From Streptomyces endophytica (lineage in GTDB: Bacteria > Actinomycetota > Actinomycetes > Streptomycetales > Streptomycetaceae), in the NCBI RefSeq assembly GCF_026153355.1, contig NZ_CP110636.1, forward strand, positions 868,001 to 932,000: 64,000 bases of DNA, in the 5' to 3' direction. Positions within the stretch are counted from its first letter, which is position 1; each line of letters starts with the position of its first letter. A program made the translations under genes and the position numbers. Of the stretch, positions 1-8,321 are shown piece after piece. The notes below the pieces were generated by a model. The model saw nothing but the letters and a program-made list of their open reading frames with translations, did not search any database and had not been told where the DNA came from.

Positions 1-937
1 CCGGGCCGGTCAGCGGACCGGGGGCCTGCGGGGTGAGTTCGGCGGTGTCGTCGATCTTCGGTGCCGGGCTGTTGAAGCCGGGCGGGAGGTTGAGCGCCGA
101 GTCGCCGGTGGCCGGCCCCGTGGTGGGACCGGCGGGGCCGTTCGGGCCGGCCGCCGGGGCGTCGAAGGGGCTGTGGTCCCGGGGCACGCCGGTGGGCGCG
201 TCGAACGGCGAGGGGCTGCCGTGGCCCGCGCCGTCGAACGGCGAACCGGCGTCCCGCGGGCCGCCGTCGAAGGGCGAACCGGCGTCCCGCTGCCCGCCGT
301 CGAACGGCGAGGGGCCACCGGACCGGGCGCCCTCGTCGAACGGCGAGCCGCCGCCCTGCGCCGCCGGGGCGTCGGAGAAGTACGGCAGGTCGGGGCGCTG
401 GGGCGTACCGGTGCCCGACGGGCCGCGCGGCGGGGTCGTACCGCCCGGGGCGGGCGGCGCGGGGTGCGATCCGGTGCTCGACGACGAGCCGGCCGCCGGG
501 GGCGGCCCGGCCTGCGGCTTGCGCGGCGCGAACCAGTCGCTGGTCTTCTCGCCGCGGCCGCCCGTGGTGGCGTCGTCCGCGGTGGCCTCCGGGCGGGGGG
601 TGCTGCCGGTGCGTTCGGCACCGCGCTCGGCACCGCGCGCCGGGCGCGGGGCGCCGCGGGAACCGCCGGACGCGGCCGATCCGTTCATGCCGGACTCCTC
701 ACCGACGGGCTTGCGCACGACGACCGGCGGGATCGGGCGGGAGCCCGGAATGTTGATCTTGATCCGCGTCGTCAGCGTGGTCTCGGTCTTGGGCTCCTCC
801 GGCTGCGCCGCGGCACCGGGCGCCAGCGCCTCGTCGGCGTCTCCCCTGGGCGAGCCGTACGGCGGCGTCCCTGACGGGTACGCGGCTCCGCCACGGCCCC
901 GCGGGCCGGAGGACGAACTGTCAGATTCACGACTCAA
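1..937 (-). CDS. Disordered protein of unknown function, N-terminal part (runs off window)
   Basis: About 312 residues are visible and the frame is still open at the window edge, so the C-terminus is missing. The chosen start is TTG at 937, with a GGGAGAA ribosome site 8 bases upstream. Residues 1-45 are Ser/Gly/Pro-rich. A short conserved-looking stretch follows (TLTTRIKINIPGSRPIPPVV), then about 230 residues of low-complexity Pro/Gly/Ala/Ser sequence. Inside it the tetrapeptide SPFD occurs six times between roughly residues 190 and 265. There is no signal peptide and no membrane segment in the visible part. It lies on the same strand as mshB and the DUF6113 gene, after a 217-base gap. I believe similar long proteins occur next to mshB in other Streptomyces, but I cannot assign a function. 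Confidence 0.7.
   Translation of the reverse strand, partial: MSRESDSSSSGPRGRGGAAYPSGTPPYGSPRGDADEALAPGAAAQPEEPKTETTLTTRIKINIPGSRPIPPVVVRKPVGEESGMNGSAASGGSRGAPRPARGAERGAERTGSTPRPEATADDATTGGRGEKTSDWFAPRKPQAGPPPAAGSSSSTGSHPAPPAPGGTTPPRGPSGTGTPQRPDLPYFSDAPAAQGGGSPFDEGARSGGPSPFDGGQRDAGSPFDGGPRDAGSPFDGAGHGSPSPFDAPTGVPRDHSPFDAPAAGPNGPAGPTTGPATGDSALNLPPGFNSPAPKIDDTAELTPQAPGPLTGP
137..345 (-). repeat. SPFD-encoding imperfect repeats
   Basis: Within the partial gene at the left edge, a GTCGAACGGCGA-like block (on the plus strand) recurs every 27-36 bases. On the minus strand each copy encodes SPFD followed by a variable Gly/Arg/Asp spacer such as GGQRDAG or GGPRDAG. The spacing and reading frame are kept, so it is a coding repeat in a flexible region. 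Confidence 0.75.
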
Positions 938-1154
938 AGCAGGTTCTCCCGGTTGGCGCTCCGCCGCTCGTCAGAGATGATCCCCGGCCTCAGGACCGGA
1001 GGGTGCCCCCAGGGCGGCGCGACGGCGCGCACCACCATACTGTCCGCCGGGGCGGACACCCGGGGAGCTTACGAACACCGCCACCATGGGCGAACCCCCC
1101 GCGCCGGGGCCGTTCACCCGGACCCGCGCGGCATTCGTCCCGGTATGCACCACG

Positions 1155-1700
1155 TCATCCGCCAACTCGGCCGGGCCGGACGCCCGTCGTGCGCATCTGG
1201 GCCGCGGTGGCACAGATCACAGCCACCAGGATGCCGCCCAGCAGGAAGACGTAGGAGCCGGCGCCCGGACCGAAGAGGAAGTCGCCTTCCGGCCGGACGT
1301 CGCTCAGCAGCAGGAACACCGTCACCAGCCAGGCCGCGCCGGGCACCAGCGCGCCGGCGGTGGTGCCACTCGCCCGGGTGCCGCCGTAGAAGAGGCCGCC
1401 GACGGCCGCCAGCGCCAGCACCAATCCGCCCGGGAACCAGGCGGCTTGCACCAGCGTCCCGGCCAGCGCCACCAGCACACCCGCGACCAGGAGCAGTACG
1501 TATATGCCGATCCGTCCGGGGGTGAGCGGTGCCGGTCCGGCCGCGGATGCGGCGAGCGCGCCGGACCCCCCGCGGACCCCGGACCCGCCGCCGGACGCCG
1601 CGCGGGACCGCTGCCCCTCGGCCGCGCCCCCCTTGCCGCCGTTGCCGCCCTTGCCGCCGTCAGCGGCCGCGCCGCCGTTGCCGCCCTTCGCCGTGCTCAT
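1155..1700 (-). CDS. DUF6113-type four-span membrane protein
   Basis: 181 residues. The first 50 are Gly/Ala/Ser/Lys-rich and look disordered. Four hydrophobic segments follow at about residues 62-82, 85-105, 112-132 and 148-168, so it should be an integral membrane protein with a short cytoplasmic tail. The ATG overlaps the stop codon of mshB by four bases (ATGA), so translation is probably coupled to mshB. The family name is recalled from the small membrane proteins found beside mshB in Streptomyces. Its role is unknown, and no catalytic motif is visible. Confidence 0.85.
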   Translation of the reverse strand: MSTAKGGNGGAAADGGKGGNGGKGGAAEGQRSRAASGGGSGVRGGSGALAASAAGPAPLTPGRIGIYVLLLVAGVLVALAGTLVQAAWFPGGLVLALAAVGGLFYGGTRASGTTAGALVPGAAWLVTVFLLLSDVRPEGDFLFGPGAGSYVFLLGGILVAVICATAAQMRTTGVRPGRVGG

Positions 1701-2638
1701 TCCGCCGCCTCCTCAATCCGGGCACTCTCCTCCATACCCACCATTTCGCCGATACCCGCGAAGAGGTCGTCCTCCCGGTCCCCGGCCACCGCCCCCGGAA
1801 CGCCGTGCACCAGCCGATAGTGCTCCGTGCCGAACAGCGGCTGCCCCAAGTCGTTGGAGAGCGCGAAGAACGGCCCGTCGACCGCGATCTGGGTGTAGTG
1901 GGCGCGCATCGCCGCGGCCTTGGCGGCGGCGTGCTCCGGGCCGCCGGAAATCGAGGCGGTGACCTCGGAGTCCGGCACCACCCCCGGTACGTCGTCGACG
2001 GTGGCCACGCCGGGGAAGCTGTGCCCGGCCGCCCGCAGCCGCGCGAAGCCCTCCTCGACCACGGAACGGGGGTTGCAGTTCCAGTAAATCTTCCCGATCG
2101 CGTACGCGCCGCCCAGCTCCGGCCGGAAATCCGCCTGCGCGGCCAGCTCGGCGCCGCGCATGGCCACGCGGTGCGCCTTGATGTGGTCGGGGTGGCCGTA
2201 TCCGCCGTTCGGGTCATAGGTGACCAGGACCTGCGGCCGGACCTCGCGGATGACGGCCACCAGATCGGCGGCCGCCGCGTCGAGCGGGGCCTGCCAGAAG
2301 GAGTCGGGCCGGTCGTTCTGCGGGGCGCCCATCATGCCGGAGTCGCGGTACCGGCCCGGCGCGCCGAGGAAGCGGTGGTCGGTGACGCCCAGCTCGGCCA
2401 TGGCGGCGGCCAGCTCACCGTCGCGGTGCGGGCCGAGGGTGTCGTCCCGGTCCGGCGCGAGATGCGCGAGCTCGGGCGGGATCACCTCGCCCTCCTCGCC
2501 GCGCGTGCAGGTGACGAGGGTGACCAGCGCGCCCTCGGCCGCGTACTTGGCCATGGTCACGCCGTTGTTGATCGACTCGTCGTCCGGATGGGCGTGGACC
2601 AGCAGGAGACGACGGGCGGAGGGAGGGTGCGCGGTCAT
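1697..2638 (-). CDS. mshB: MshB, GlcNAc-Ins deacetylase (mycothiol biosynthesis)
   Basis: 313 residues of the PIG-L/LmbE zinc deacetylase fold. MshB removes acetate from GlcNAc-inositol, the second step to mycothiol, the main thiol of actinomycetes. The metal site is visible: HAHPDDES at residues 15-22 (His17, Asp20) and GHPDH near residue 148. The sequence also carries the MshB-like stretch with [10 protein letters not shown] and YRDSGMMG. The ATG at 2638 is preferred over an in-frame start 12 codons upstream, because a TAGGCT -10 element lies seven bases before it and would make the mRNA start at the ATG. There is no Shine-Dalgarno sequence. The length agrees with the family (about 300). 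It is followed, with overlap, by the DUF6113 gene. Confidence 0.95.
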   Translation of the reverse strand: MTAHPPSARRLLLVHAHPDDESINNGVTMAKYAAEGALVTLVTCTRGEEGEVIPPELAHLAPDRDDTLGPHRDGELAAAMAELGVTDHRFLGAPGRYRDSGMMGAPQNDRPDSFWQAPLDAAAADLVAVIREVRPQVLVTYDPNGGYGHPDHIKAHRVAMRGAELAAQADFRPELGGAYAIGKIYWNCNPRSVVEEGFARLRAAGHSFPGVATVDDVPGVVPDSEVTASISGGPEHAAAKAAAMRAHYTQIAVDGPFFALSNDLGQPLFGTEHYRLVHGVPGAVAGDREDDLFAGIGEMVGMEESARIEEAAE

Positions 2639-2645
2639 GCGGACA

Positions 2646-2651
2646 AGCCTA
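2646..2651 (-). promoter_or_regulatory. mshB -10 element, leaderless start
   Basis: TAGGCT on the minus strand lies seven bases before the mshB ATG, and no ribosome site is present. This spacing puts the transcription start at or next to the ATG. The -35 region is not obvious. Confidence 0.55.
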
Positions 2652-2760
2652 CGAGCCGCCGCCGACACCCTCACCCCACGCTCGGGCCCCGCCGGCCGGG
2701 GACCGGCCGGAACGCACCGCTCAGGACGTGCCGCCCGGCACGCTGCTCAGGACCCGCCGC

Positions 2761-2955
2761 TCAGAACTTGATGCCGCCGATCATGCTGGCGACGTTCGTC
2801 GTCAGCTGCTTGACCGACGGTGCGATGGACGAGCTGGCCAGATAGAAGCCCAGCAACATACAGACGAAGGCATGCACGGCCTTCAGCCCGGACTTCTTGA
2901 CGAGCAAGAAGACGATGATCGCCAGCAGCACCACCGCCGAAATCGAGAGTGCCAC
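2761..2955 (-). CDS. Small membrane protein, 64 residues
   Basis: GTG start with a strong GGAGGTGAG ribosome site nine bases upstream. The protein has an N-terminal membrane span (about residues 2-19), a basic turn (KKSG), a second moderately hydrophobic span (about 27-45), and a short tail ending IGGIKF. It resembles a family of about 65-residue Streptomyces membrane proteins with the pattern GFYLASSS-AP. That family is widespread and uncharacterised. It is divergent from the S9 peptidase gene and sits downstream of nothing obvious on its strand, so it is probably monocistronic. Function is unknown. Confidence 0.8.
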   Translation of the reverse strand: MALSISAVVLLAIIVFLLVKKSGLKAVHAFVCMLLGFYLASSSIAPSVKQLTTNVASMIGGIKF

Positions 2956-3211
2956 GGCGGCTCACCTCCAAGTATCCACGGCCCGAACAGAGTTGATGGT
3001 GCACGGACCGCGGCCGCGGACCCGTACACCGGGGTATGCCAAGGGCTCTTTACCCCGTACCCACTACGCGCAAGGGATCATAACTTTCCGTCCAAGCGCA
3101 TAAGTCGGAGCACGGAAGCAGACCGGGGGCGCACACGATCTTCACGAGCGCGACGCGGTGAGCCGGACAATCCCTCGCTCCCGAACCGGCCCGATCCGGG
3201 GACACCTCGCC

Positions 3212-3217
3212 TAGGCT
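3212..3217 (+). promoter_or_regulatory. S9 peptidase -10 element, leaderless start
   Basis: TAGGCT ends six bases before the ATG at 3224, with no ribosome site between. The arrangement is the same as at mshB and indicates a leaderless transcript. Confidence 0.55.
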
Positions 3218-3223
3218 CGGCCC

Positions 3224-5392
3224 ATGACCGGACAGCCTTCGTTTCCGCGGCAGTACGCCCGTACGCAGCGCTTCACCCTGGGCGCCCCGCGCAGCTACAC
3301 CGTCTCCCCCGACGCCGCGCGGATCGTCTTCCTCCGTTCTCCCTCGGGCACCGAGCGCAGCCAGCGGCTGTGGGTGCTGGACCTGGACGAGGGGCGGGAG
3401 TTCACCGCCGCCGATCCCGAGGCCCTGCTGGCCGGTGCCGAGGAGGACCTCTCCCCGCAGGAGCGGGCCCGCCGCGAGCGCAGCCGGGAGAGTTCGGCGG
3501 GCATCGTGGGCTATGCCACGGACGCCGCCGTGGAGTTGGCGGCGTTCCCGCTCTCCGGCCGGCTGTTCGTCTCCGAGCTGCGGGCCGGGACCACGCGTGA
3601 ACTCCCGGTGCCGGGCCCGGTGGTGGACCCCCGGCCGTCCCCGGACGGCCGGCACGTCGCCTTCGTGGCGGAGGGCCGGCTGCGGGTGGTCGCCGTGGAC
3701 GGCGCGACGACGGCGGACGGCGGCGGGGCGGCGGACCGGGTGCTGGCCGAGCCGGACGGGCCCGAGGTGACCTGGGGCCTCGCGGAGTTCATCGCGGCCG
3801 AGGAGATGGGGCGGTACCGGGGCTTCTGGTGGTCCCCGGACAGCGACGCGGTGCTGGCCGCGCGGGTGGACGAGGCGCCGGTGAGCCGCTGGTGGATCTC
3901 CGACCCGGCGCACCCGGACCGCGAGCCCGCCCGGATCGCGTACCCGGCCGCCGGCACCGCCAACGCCGAGGTCTCGCTGTCCCTGTTCGGCCTGGACGGC
4001 TCGCGCACCGACATCGACTGGGACCGCGCGCGCTACCCCTATCTCGCCCGCGTCCACTGGTCCGCGGCCGGCCCGCCGCTGCTCCTCGTCCAGGCCCGGG
4101 ACCAGCGCGACCAGCGCTACCTGACGGTCGACACCGCGACCGGCGCGACCCGGACGGTGCACGAGGACGAGGACGAGGCGTGGGTCGAGCCGTTCCCCGG
4201 GGTGCCGGCCTGGACGCCGGACGGCCGGCTGGTGCGGATCGCCGACGAGGGCGGCGCGCGCAAGCTGTTCGTCGGCGCCCGGCCGCTGACCGGGGCGCCG
4301 CTGCACGTACGGGCGGTGCTGGACATCGGCGAGGAGGACGTGCTGTTCTCCGCGAGCGGCGCCGACATGCACGACATCGGCGTCTACCGCGCCTGGTTCC
4401 GCGGCAGCGGCGACCAGGGCGGCTGGGAGCGGGTGGGCGACCGGCCGTACCCGACGGTGTCCTCGGCGGTGCGCGGCGGCGAGCTGACGGTGCTCTCCCA
4501 GACGTCGCTGGAGCGCCCCGGCACCCAGGTGGACGTGGTCCGGCTGGATCCGGACGGCGGCGAGAAGACCCTCGCCACGATCGGCTCGTACGCCGAGGAG
4601 CCGGCGCTCACCGCCCGGCCCCGGCTGGTCCTGGCCGGCGAACGGGAGATCCCGTGCGCGGTGCTGCTGCCCGACGGCTACGCGGAGGGCGACGGTCCGC
4701 TGCCGGTGCTGCTGGACCCGTACGGCGGTCCGCACGGCCAGCGGGTGGTCGCCGCGCACAACGCGCACCTGACGTCGCAGTGGTTCGCCGACCAGGGGTT
4801 CGCGGTGATCGTCGCGGACGGCCGGGGCACCCCGGGCCGCTCCCCCGGCTGGGAGAAGGCGGTCTCCCGGCGGCTGGCCGAGATCACCCTGGACGACCAG
4901 GTGCACGCGCTGCAGGCGCTGGCCGGATCCTTTCCTCTGGACCTCGGGCGGGTGGCGATCCGCGGCTGGTCCTTCGGCGGCTATCTGGCGGGGCTGGCCG
5001 CGCTGCGCCGGCCCGATGTCTTCCATGCCGCGGTGGTCGGCGCCCCGGTGACCGACCTCCGGCTGTACGACACCCACTACCAGGAGCGGTACCTCGGCCA
5101 CCCGGACGAGGAACCGGCCGTCTACGCGGAGAACTCGCTGGTCACGGACGAGGGGCTGGCCGGGGCGAAGGAACCGCACCGCCCGATGCTGATCGTGCAC
5201 GGCCTGGCCGACGACAACGTGGTCGTCGCCCACTCACTGCGGCTGTCCTCGGCCCTGCTGGCCGCCGGCCGGCCGCACGAGGTCCTGCCGCTGTCCGGCG
5301 TGACCCACATGACGCCCCAGGAACAGGTGACCGAAAACCTGCTGCTCCTCCAGGTCGACTTCCTCAAGCGGTCACTGGGGATGCGGACCTGA
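3224..5392 (+). CDS. S9 family serine peptidase (prolyl oligopeptidase / DPP IV type)
   Basis: 722 residues. The N-terminal two thirds (to about residue 470) is the beta-propeller region of DPP IV-like enzymes. The last 240 residues form an alpha/beta-hydrolase domain. The catalytic triad can be read directly: Ser583 in GWSFGG, Asp663 in HGLADDNV, His695 in SGVTHM. There is no signal peptide, so it should be cytoplasmic. Such enzymes release dipeptides or cut short proline-containing peptides. Its position just upstream of two oligopeptide importers suggests, as inference only, that it degrades imported peptides. It is convergent with the membrane protein gene that ends at 5550. Confidence 0.92.
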   Translation: MTGQPSFPRQYARTQRFTLGAPRSYTVSPDAARIVFLRSPSGTERSQRLWVLDLDEGREFTAADPEALLAGAEEDLSPQERARRERSRESSAGIVGYATDAAVELAAFPLSGRLFVSELRAGTTRELPVPGPVVDPRPSPDGRHVAFVAEGRLRVVAVDGATTADGGGAADRVLAEPDGPEVTWGLAEFIAAEEMGRYRGFWWSPDSDAVLAARVDEAPVSRWWISDPAHPDREPARIAYPAAGTANAEVSLSLFGLDGSRTDIDWDRARYPYLARVHWSAAGPPLLLVQARDQRDQRYLTVDTATGATRTVHEDEDEAWVEPFPGVPAWTPDGRLVRIADEGGARKLFVGARPLTGAPLHVRAVLDIGEEDVLFSASGADMHDIGVYRAWFRGSGDQGGWERVGDRPYPTVSSAVRGGELTVLSQTSLERPGTQVDVVRLDPDGGEKTLATIGSYAEEPALTARPRLVLAGEREIPCAVLLPDGYAEGDGPLPVLLDPYGGPHGQRVVAAHNAHLTSQWFADQGFAVIVADGRGTPGRSPGWEKAVSRRLAEITLDDQVHALQALAGSFPLDLGRVAIRGWSFGGYLAGLAALRRPDVFHAAVVGAPVTDLRLYDTHYQERYLGHPDEEPAVYAENSLVTDEGLAGAKEPHRPMLIVHGLADDNVVVAHSLRLSSALLAAGRPHEVLPLSGVTHMTPQEQVTENLLLLQVDFLKRSLGMRT

Positions 5393-5452
5393 CCGAGGTC
5401 GCCGCTCCGCCGTCGGCGCCTTGACGCGGGAATACCCCCGCACCCCCGCCCC

Positions 5453-5514
5453 GTTGTGGCCCCGAAGGGGCGCACGCGTCCCCTACGGGATCTGTTCGGC
5501 CGTCCCCTAAGGTC
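5453..5514. repeat. Intergenic repeat, copy A
   Basis: About 62 bases between two convergent genes, beginning GTTGTGGCCCC and containing CCCCTACGGGATC and CCCCTAAGG. It closely matches a second intergenic stretch at 37120-37183. An AGGGG/CCCCT pair can form a short hairpin in both copies. Confidence 0.6.
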
Positions 5515-5549
5515 CCGCTCGCCCCACCCGCCCCGCCCCGCCCCGTGGT

Positions 5550-6671
5550 TCACCAGCCCGGCGGGAGGATGGTCGGCGGGGGCGGGGCGTGCGGGGGCCG
5601 GGCCTCGCCCGGGGCGGAGCCGTAGGCGCGTACCTCGTCCGGGTCCGCGGCGGGCGGCGGCAGGCCGGGCCGGGCCGCGGCGATCAGCACGAGCGGGCCC
5701 GCGGCCGCCGACAGGGCCGCCGCGGCGAGCCCGAGCTGGGCCCCGCCCGGCAGCACCGCCAGCCGCCCGAACTGCCCCGCGCGCACGGCGAGGGCGAGCG
5801 CCACCGCGCCGTGCACGGCCAGCAGTGCCCCGACGGCGGCCGCCGCGGGCCGGGCCCAGGCGGCCCGGCGGAACGCGGCCGCCGCGACGGCCAGCGCCAG
5901 CACTGCCAGCACCGCCGTCTGCCAGTCGGCCGGGGGCTCCAGCAGGGCCCGTACGGCGCCCGTCCCGCCGGTCAGCCGCCTGCCGTACGCCTCGCCGCCG
6001 AGCCGTACCCAGTGGTGGACCTCCCGGGCCGTCAGGGCCAGTCCGGCGGCGGCCAGGAGGAGGCCGGCGACGGCCGCCGGCCCTTTGTACGGGCGGCCCG
6101 CCGGGCCGGGGTCCGCCCCGTACGGCACCGCGTGCACGACCCCGTACGCCGAGGACGCCACCTCCGGCAGGGCGTCGCTACGGCGTCCGCCGGGCCGGCC
6201 CGGGCGCCCGCGCCGCCGGACCGCACCGGCCGCCACCGCGCACAGCACCGCCGCCACCACGAGCTGAGCCGCGGCGGTCGCCCGGGTCCAGGTCAGCAGC
6301 CGGTCGTCCGGAACAGGCAGCCGGGCCGCCGCCGTCCACAGCACCGGCAGCCGCAGCAGGGCGGTGCCGGCCGCGAGGGAGCCCAGGGCGCCGGCGGCCA
6401 CGGCCGGGGCGGGGGCCCGGCGCCGTACGGCCGCCGCGGCCGCCGGCGCGCCGAGCACCAGCAGCGGGTCCAGGGCCGAGGTGGCCCAGACGGTGTCCCC
6501 GCCCGGGCGGAGGGCCGCGCCGCACCAGTGCCGCCACAGGTCCGCGCCCTGCCCGGCGACGGTGAGGTCCCGGACGATCCAGCCGGCGCCGGACAGCGCG
6601 AGCAGTACGCAGAGCCAAGTGGCCGTGCGGCGCCTGCCGTTGGTGAGAAAGCTGTCCCGCTCCGTGGACAC
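5550..6671 (-). CDS. Multi-span membrane protein of unknown function
   Basis: 373 residues from a GTG at 6671 preceded by a GGGGGAC ribosome site. At least seven hydrophobic segments alternate with short Arg-rich loops. The C-terminal 35 residues are Pro-rich and cytoplasmic-looking. Composition is dominated by Ala, Leu, Arg and Gly. I recognise no transporter or enzyme motif. It is convergent with the S9 peptidase and divergent from the first peptide transporter operon, with a 506-base gap to the latter. It may be a lineage-specific insertion into a conserved block, since I do not recall it at this place in S. coelicolor. Confidence 0.7.
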   Translation of the reverse strand: MSTERDSFLTNGRRRTATWLCVLLALSGAGWIVRDLTVAGQGADLWRHWCGAALRPGGDTVWATSALDPLLVLGAPAAAAAVRRRAPAPAVAAGALGSLAAGTALLRLPVLWTAAARLPVPDDRLLTWTRATAAAQLVVAAVLCAVAAGAVRRRGRPGRPGGRRSDALPEVASSAYGVVHAVPYGADPGPAGRPYKGPAAVAGLLLAAAGLALTAREVHHWVRLGGEAYGRRLTGGTGAVRALLEPPADWQTAVLAVLALAVAAAAFRRAAWARPAAAAVGALLAVHGAVALALAVRAGQFGRLAVLPGGAQLGLAAAALSAAAGPLVLIAAARPGLPPPAADPDEVRAYGSAPGEARPPHAPPPPTILPPGW

Positions 6672-7177
6672 GACCCGTCCCCCGTCCGTGTCGGTGTGCC
6701 GGGTGGCCTCGGGCGCCGCGGGGACGCGACGTCCACCGCAGATCTACTCCACTACCGGCGCGGGCACAACAGACCGGGACGAGGTGCGGCGACGGGCCGC
6801 CGCTCCGCGGGGACGAAATGCCCCGAAACGGCAACCGGCCGGGCCGCCACCTGGCGTCCCGGCCGGTACACGGCACCCGCACGGCCGTACGTTGTTCATC
6901 ATGGCGCGTCCGTATATCGGTGTTGCGACAGTCAAGTTACCTTCAAGTAAAAGCGTTTGGTGGGCATTTGTCCCTCATGTCGTATATCACAATCCGTTGT
7001 CAAGCACGCACTGGCGTCAATCTGCGCAATCTTCGCTCAAGAAGTAGACGACCTGTTCGCGAGCACACCCGATCCCCTTGACTCCGCCATAAATCACTTG
7101 CGAAAGTCCGCTCATCCAGCGGTGCGAATCGACACCGCTTCACGTTCCAAGAGAACTCGGCGCGGGGGCACTTCGCG
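6672..7177. other. Intergenic region upstream of the first peptide transporter operon
   Basis: 506 bases with no convincing gene. The right half (about 6900-7150) is clearly less GC-rich than the rest of the window, as expected for a regulatory region. A weak candidate promoter is TTGACT at 7078 followed 18 bases later by GAAAGT. No clear operator or riboswitch was found. Confidence 0.5.
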
Positions 7178-8212
7178 ATGACTAGTCCATCCCAGACCGC
7201 CGCTGACAGGTCCGACACCCCAGGACTTGGATCCGGCGGCCTGAAGAAGGAAAAGAAGGGCAAGGGCGGTGAGCTCGTCGGCCGTTCCCCCGGCCAATTG
7301 ATGTGGACGCGCTTCAAGCGCGACCGCACCGGCATGATCTGCGCGATCGTCGTACTCGCCTTCTTCGTCATCGCGGCACTGGCCCCGGTGATCAGTGCGC
7401 TGTACGGCAAGGACCCGTACACCCTCTACGGCAGCGACGACCCGAATCTCCTCGATGAATTCGGCTATCCGGCCGGCCCCAACGGTGGGATCTCCCCGGA
7501 GCATTGGTTCGGCATCGAGCCGCAGCTGGGCCGCGATGTGTTCATGCGGCTGGTCTACGGCATGCGGATGTCGCTCGGCATCTCCGTCGCGGTGACCCTG
7601 CTGACCGTGGTCACCGGCATCATCATCGGCATCACCGCCGGCTACATCGGCGGCAAGACCGACTATTTCCTCAGCCGCGTGATCGACTTCCTGCTGGCGT
7701 TCCCGAGCCAGCTGACCTTCGTGGCCTTCATGCCGGTCGTGGTGGCGCTCTTCGTGCCGCCGGGTGACGAGACCCCGACCTATGTGCGGGTCTGCGCCCT
7801 GATCATCGTGCAGTGGTCCCTGGGCTGGATGGGTCTGGCCCGACTGCTCCGAGGCCAGGTGCTCTCCCTGCGCGAGCGGGAGTTCGTCGAGGCCGCGAAG
7901 ATCACCGGCGCCTCACCCTGGCGGATCATCCGCAAGGAACTGCTGCCGAACGTCGTCACTCCGGTGCTGGTGCAGGGCACCTACATGCTGCCCCTCTTCG
8001 TGACCGCGGAGGCGGGCCTGTCCTTCCTGGGCGTCGGCATCGTCGAGCCCACCCCGGACTGGGGTGCGCTGTTCCAGGCGGGCGCGCGCTTCTACGAGAA
8101 CGACCCGACCTTCCTGCTCATCCCCGCCGTGGCCATGGTGGTCTTCGTGCTCTGCTTCAACCTGCTCGGAGACTCGGTACGCGACGCCTTCGATCCCAAG
8201 TCCGGGCGCTGA
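7178..8212 (+). CDS. Oligopeptide ABC transporter permease (DppC/OppC type, BldKA-like)
   Basis: 344 residues. A hydrophilic Lys/Gly-rich N-terminus of about 40 residues leads into the first membrane span (about 58-80), a periplasmic-side loop, and a BPD-transport inner membrane domain with five further spans. The cytoplasmic EAA loop (EAAKITGASPWRIIRKELLP), which contacts the ATPase subunits, is at about residues 230-249. ATG is preceded by a G-rich ribosome site. It is the first gene of a five-gene operon in the order permease, binding protein, permease, ATPase, ATPase. That order is the one I recall for bldKABCDE, the importer of an extracellular peptide signal needed for aerial growth in S. 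coelicolor. Orthology is probable but not proved. Confidence 0.88.
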   Translation: MTSPSQTAADRSDTPGLGSGGLKKEKKGKGGELVGRSPGQLMWTRFKRDRTGMICAIVVLAFFVIAALAPVISALYGKDPYTLYGSDDPNLLDEFGYPAGPNGGISPEHWFGIEPQLGRDVFMRLVYGMRMSLGISVAVTLLTVVTGIIIGITAGYIGGKTDYFLSRVIDFLLAFPSQLTFVAFMPVVVALFVPPGDETPTYVRVCALIIVQWSLGWMGLARLLRGQVLSLREREFVEAAKITGASPWRIIRKELLPNVVTPVLVQGTYMLPLFVTAEAGLSFLGVGIVEPTPDWGALFQAGARFYENDPTFLLIPAVAMVVFVLCFNLLGDSVRDAFDPKSGR

Positions 8213-8321
8213 TCGTCCGCTTGAGGGGGCTTGCTGTCACCCCACCCGTCCGGGCCTGTCCCGGGATGCGTCAGACAGCACATCTGGACCCACCAACTGA
8301 CAGGCAGGTGCTTGGAACCCC

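Noticed and set aside
971..1213. 80-codon minus-strand frame between the DUF6113 gene and the first gene
   Set aside because: It overlaps the 3' end of the DUF6113 gene, has no ribosome site, and is Arg/Pro/Gly-rich without features.
3050..5233. 727-codon open frame on the minus strand opposite the S9 peptidase gene
   Set aside because: It is Arg/Gly/Ala-rich without family motifs and fully overlaps a gene with a complete catalytic triad. Long antisense frames are common in DNA of this GC content.
5550..6671. Whether this membrane protein is a transposon or prophage gene
   Set aside because: No transposase, integrase, terminal repeats or composition change surround it. It is only a candidate lineage-specific gene.
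6744..6935. 63-codon minus-strand frame upstream of the plus-strand peptide transporter operon
   Set aside because: No ribosome site, biased composition, and no resemblance to known small proteins. It lies in what looks like a regulatory gap.
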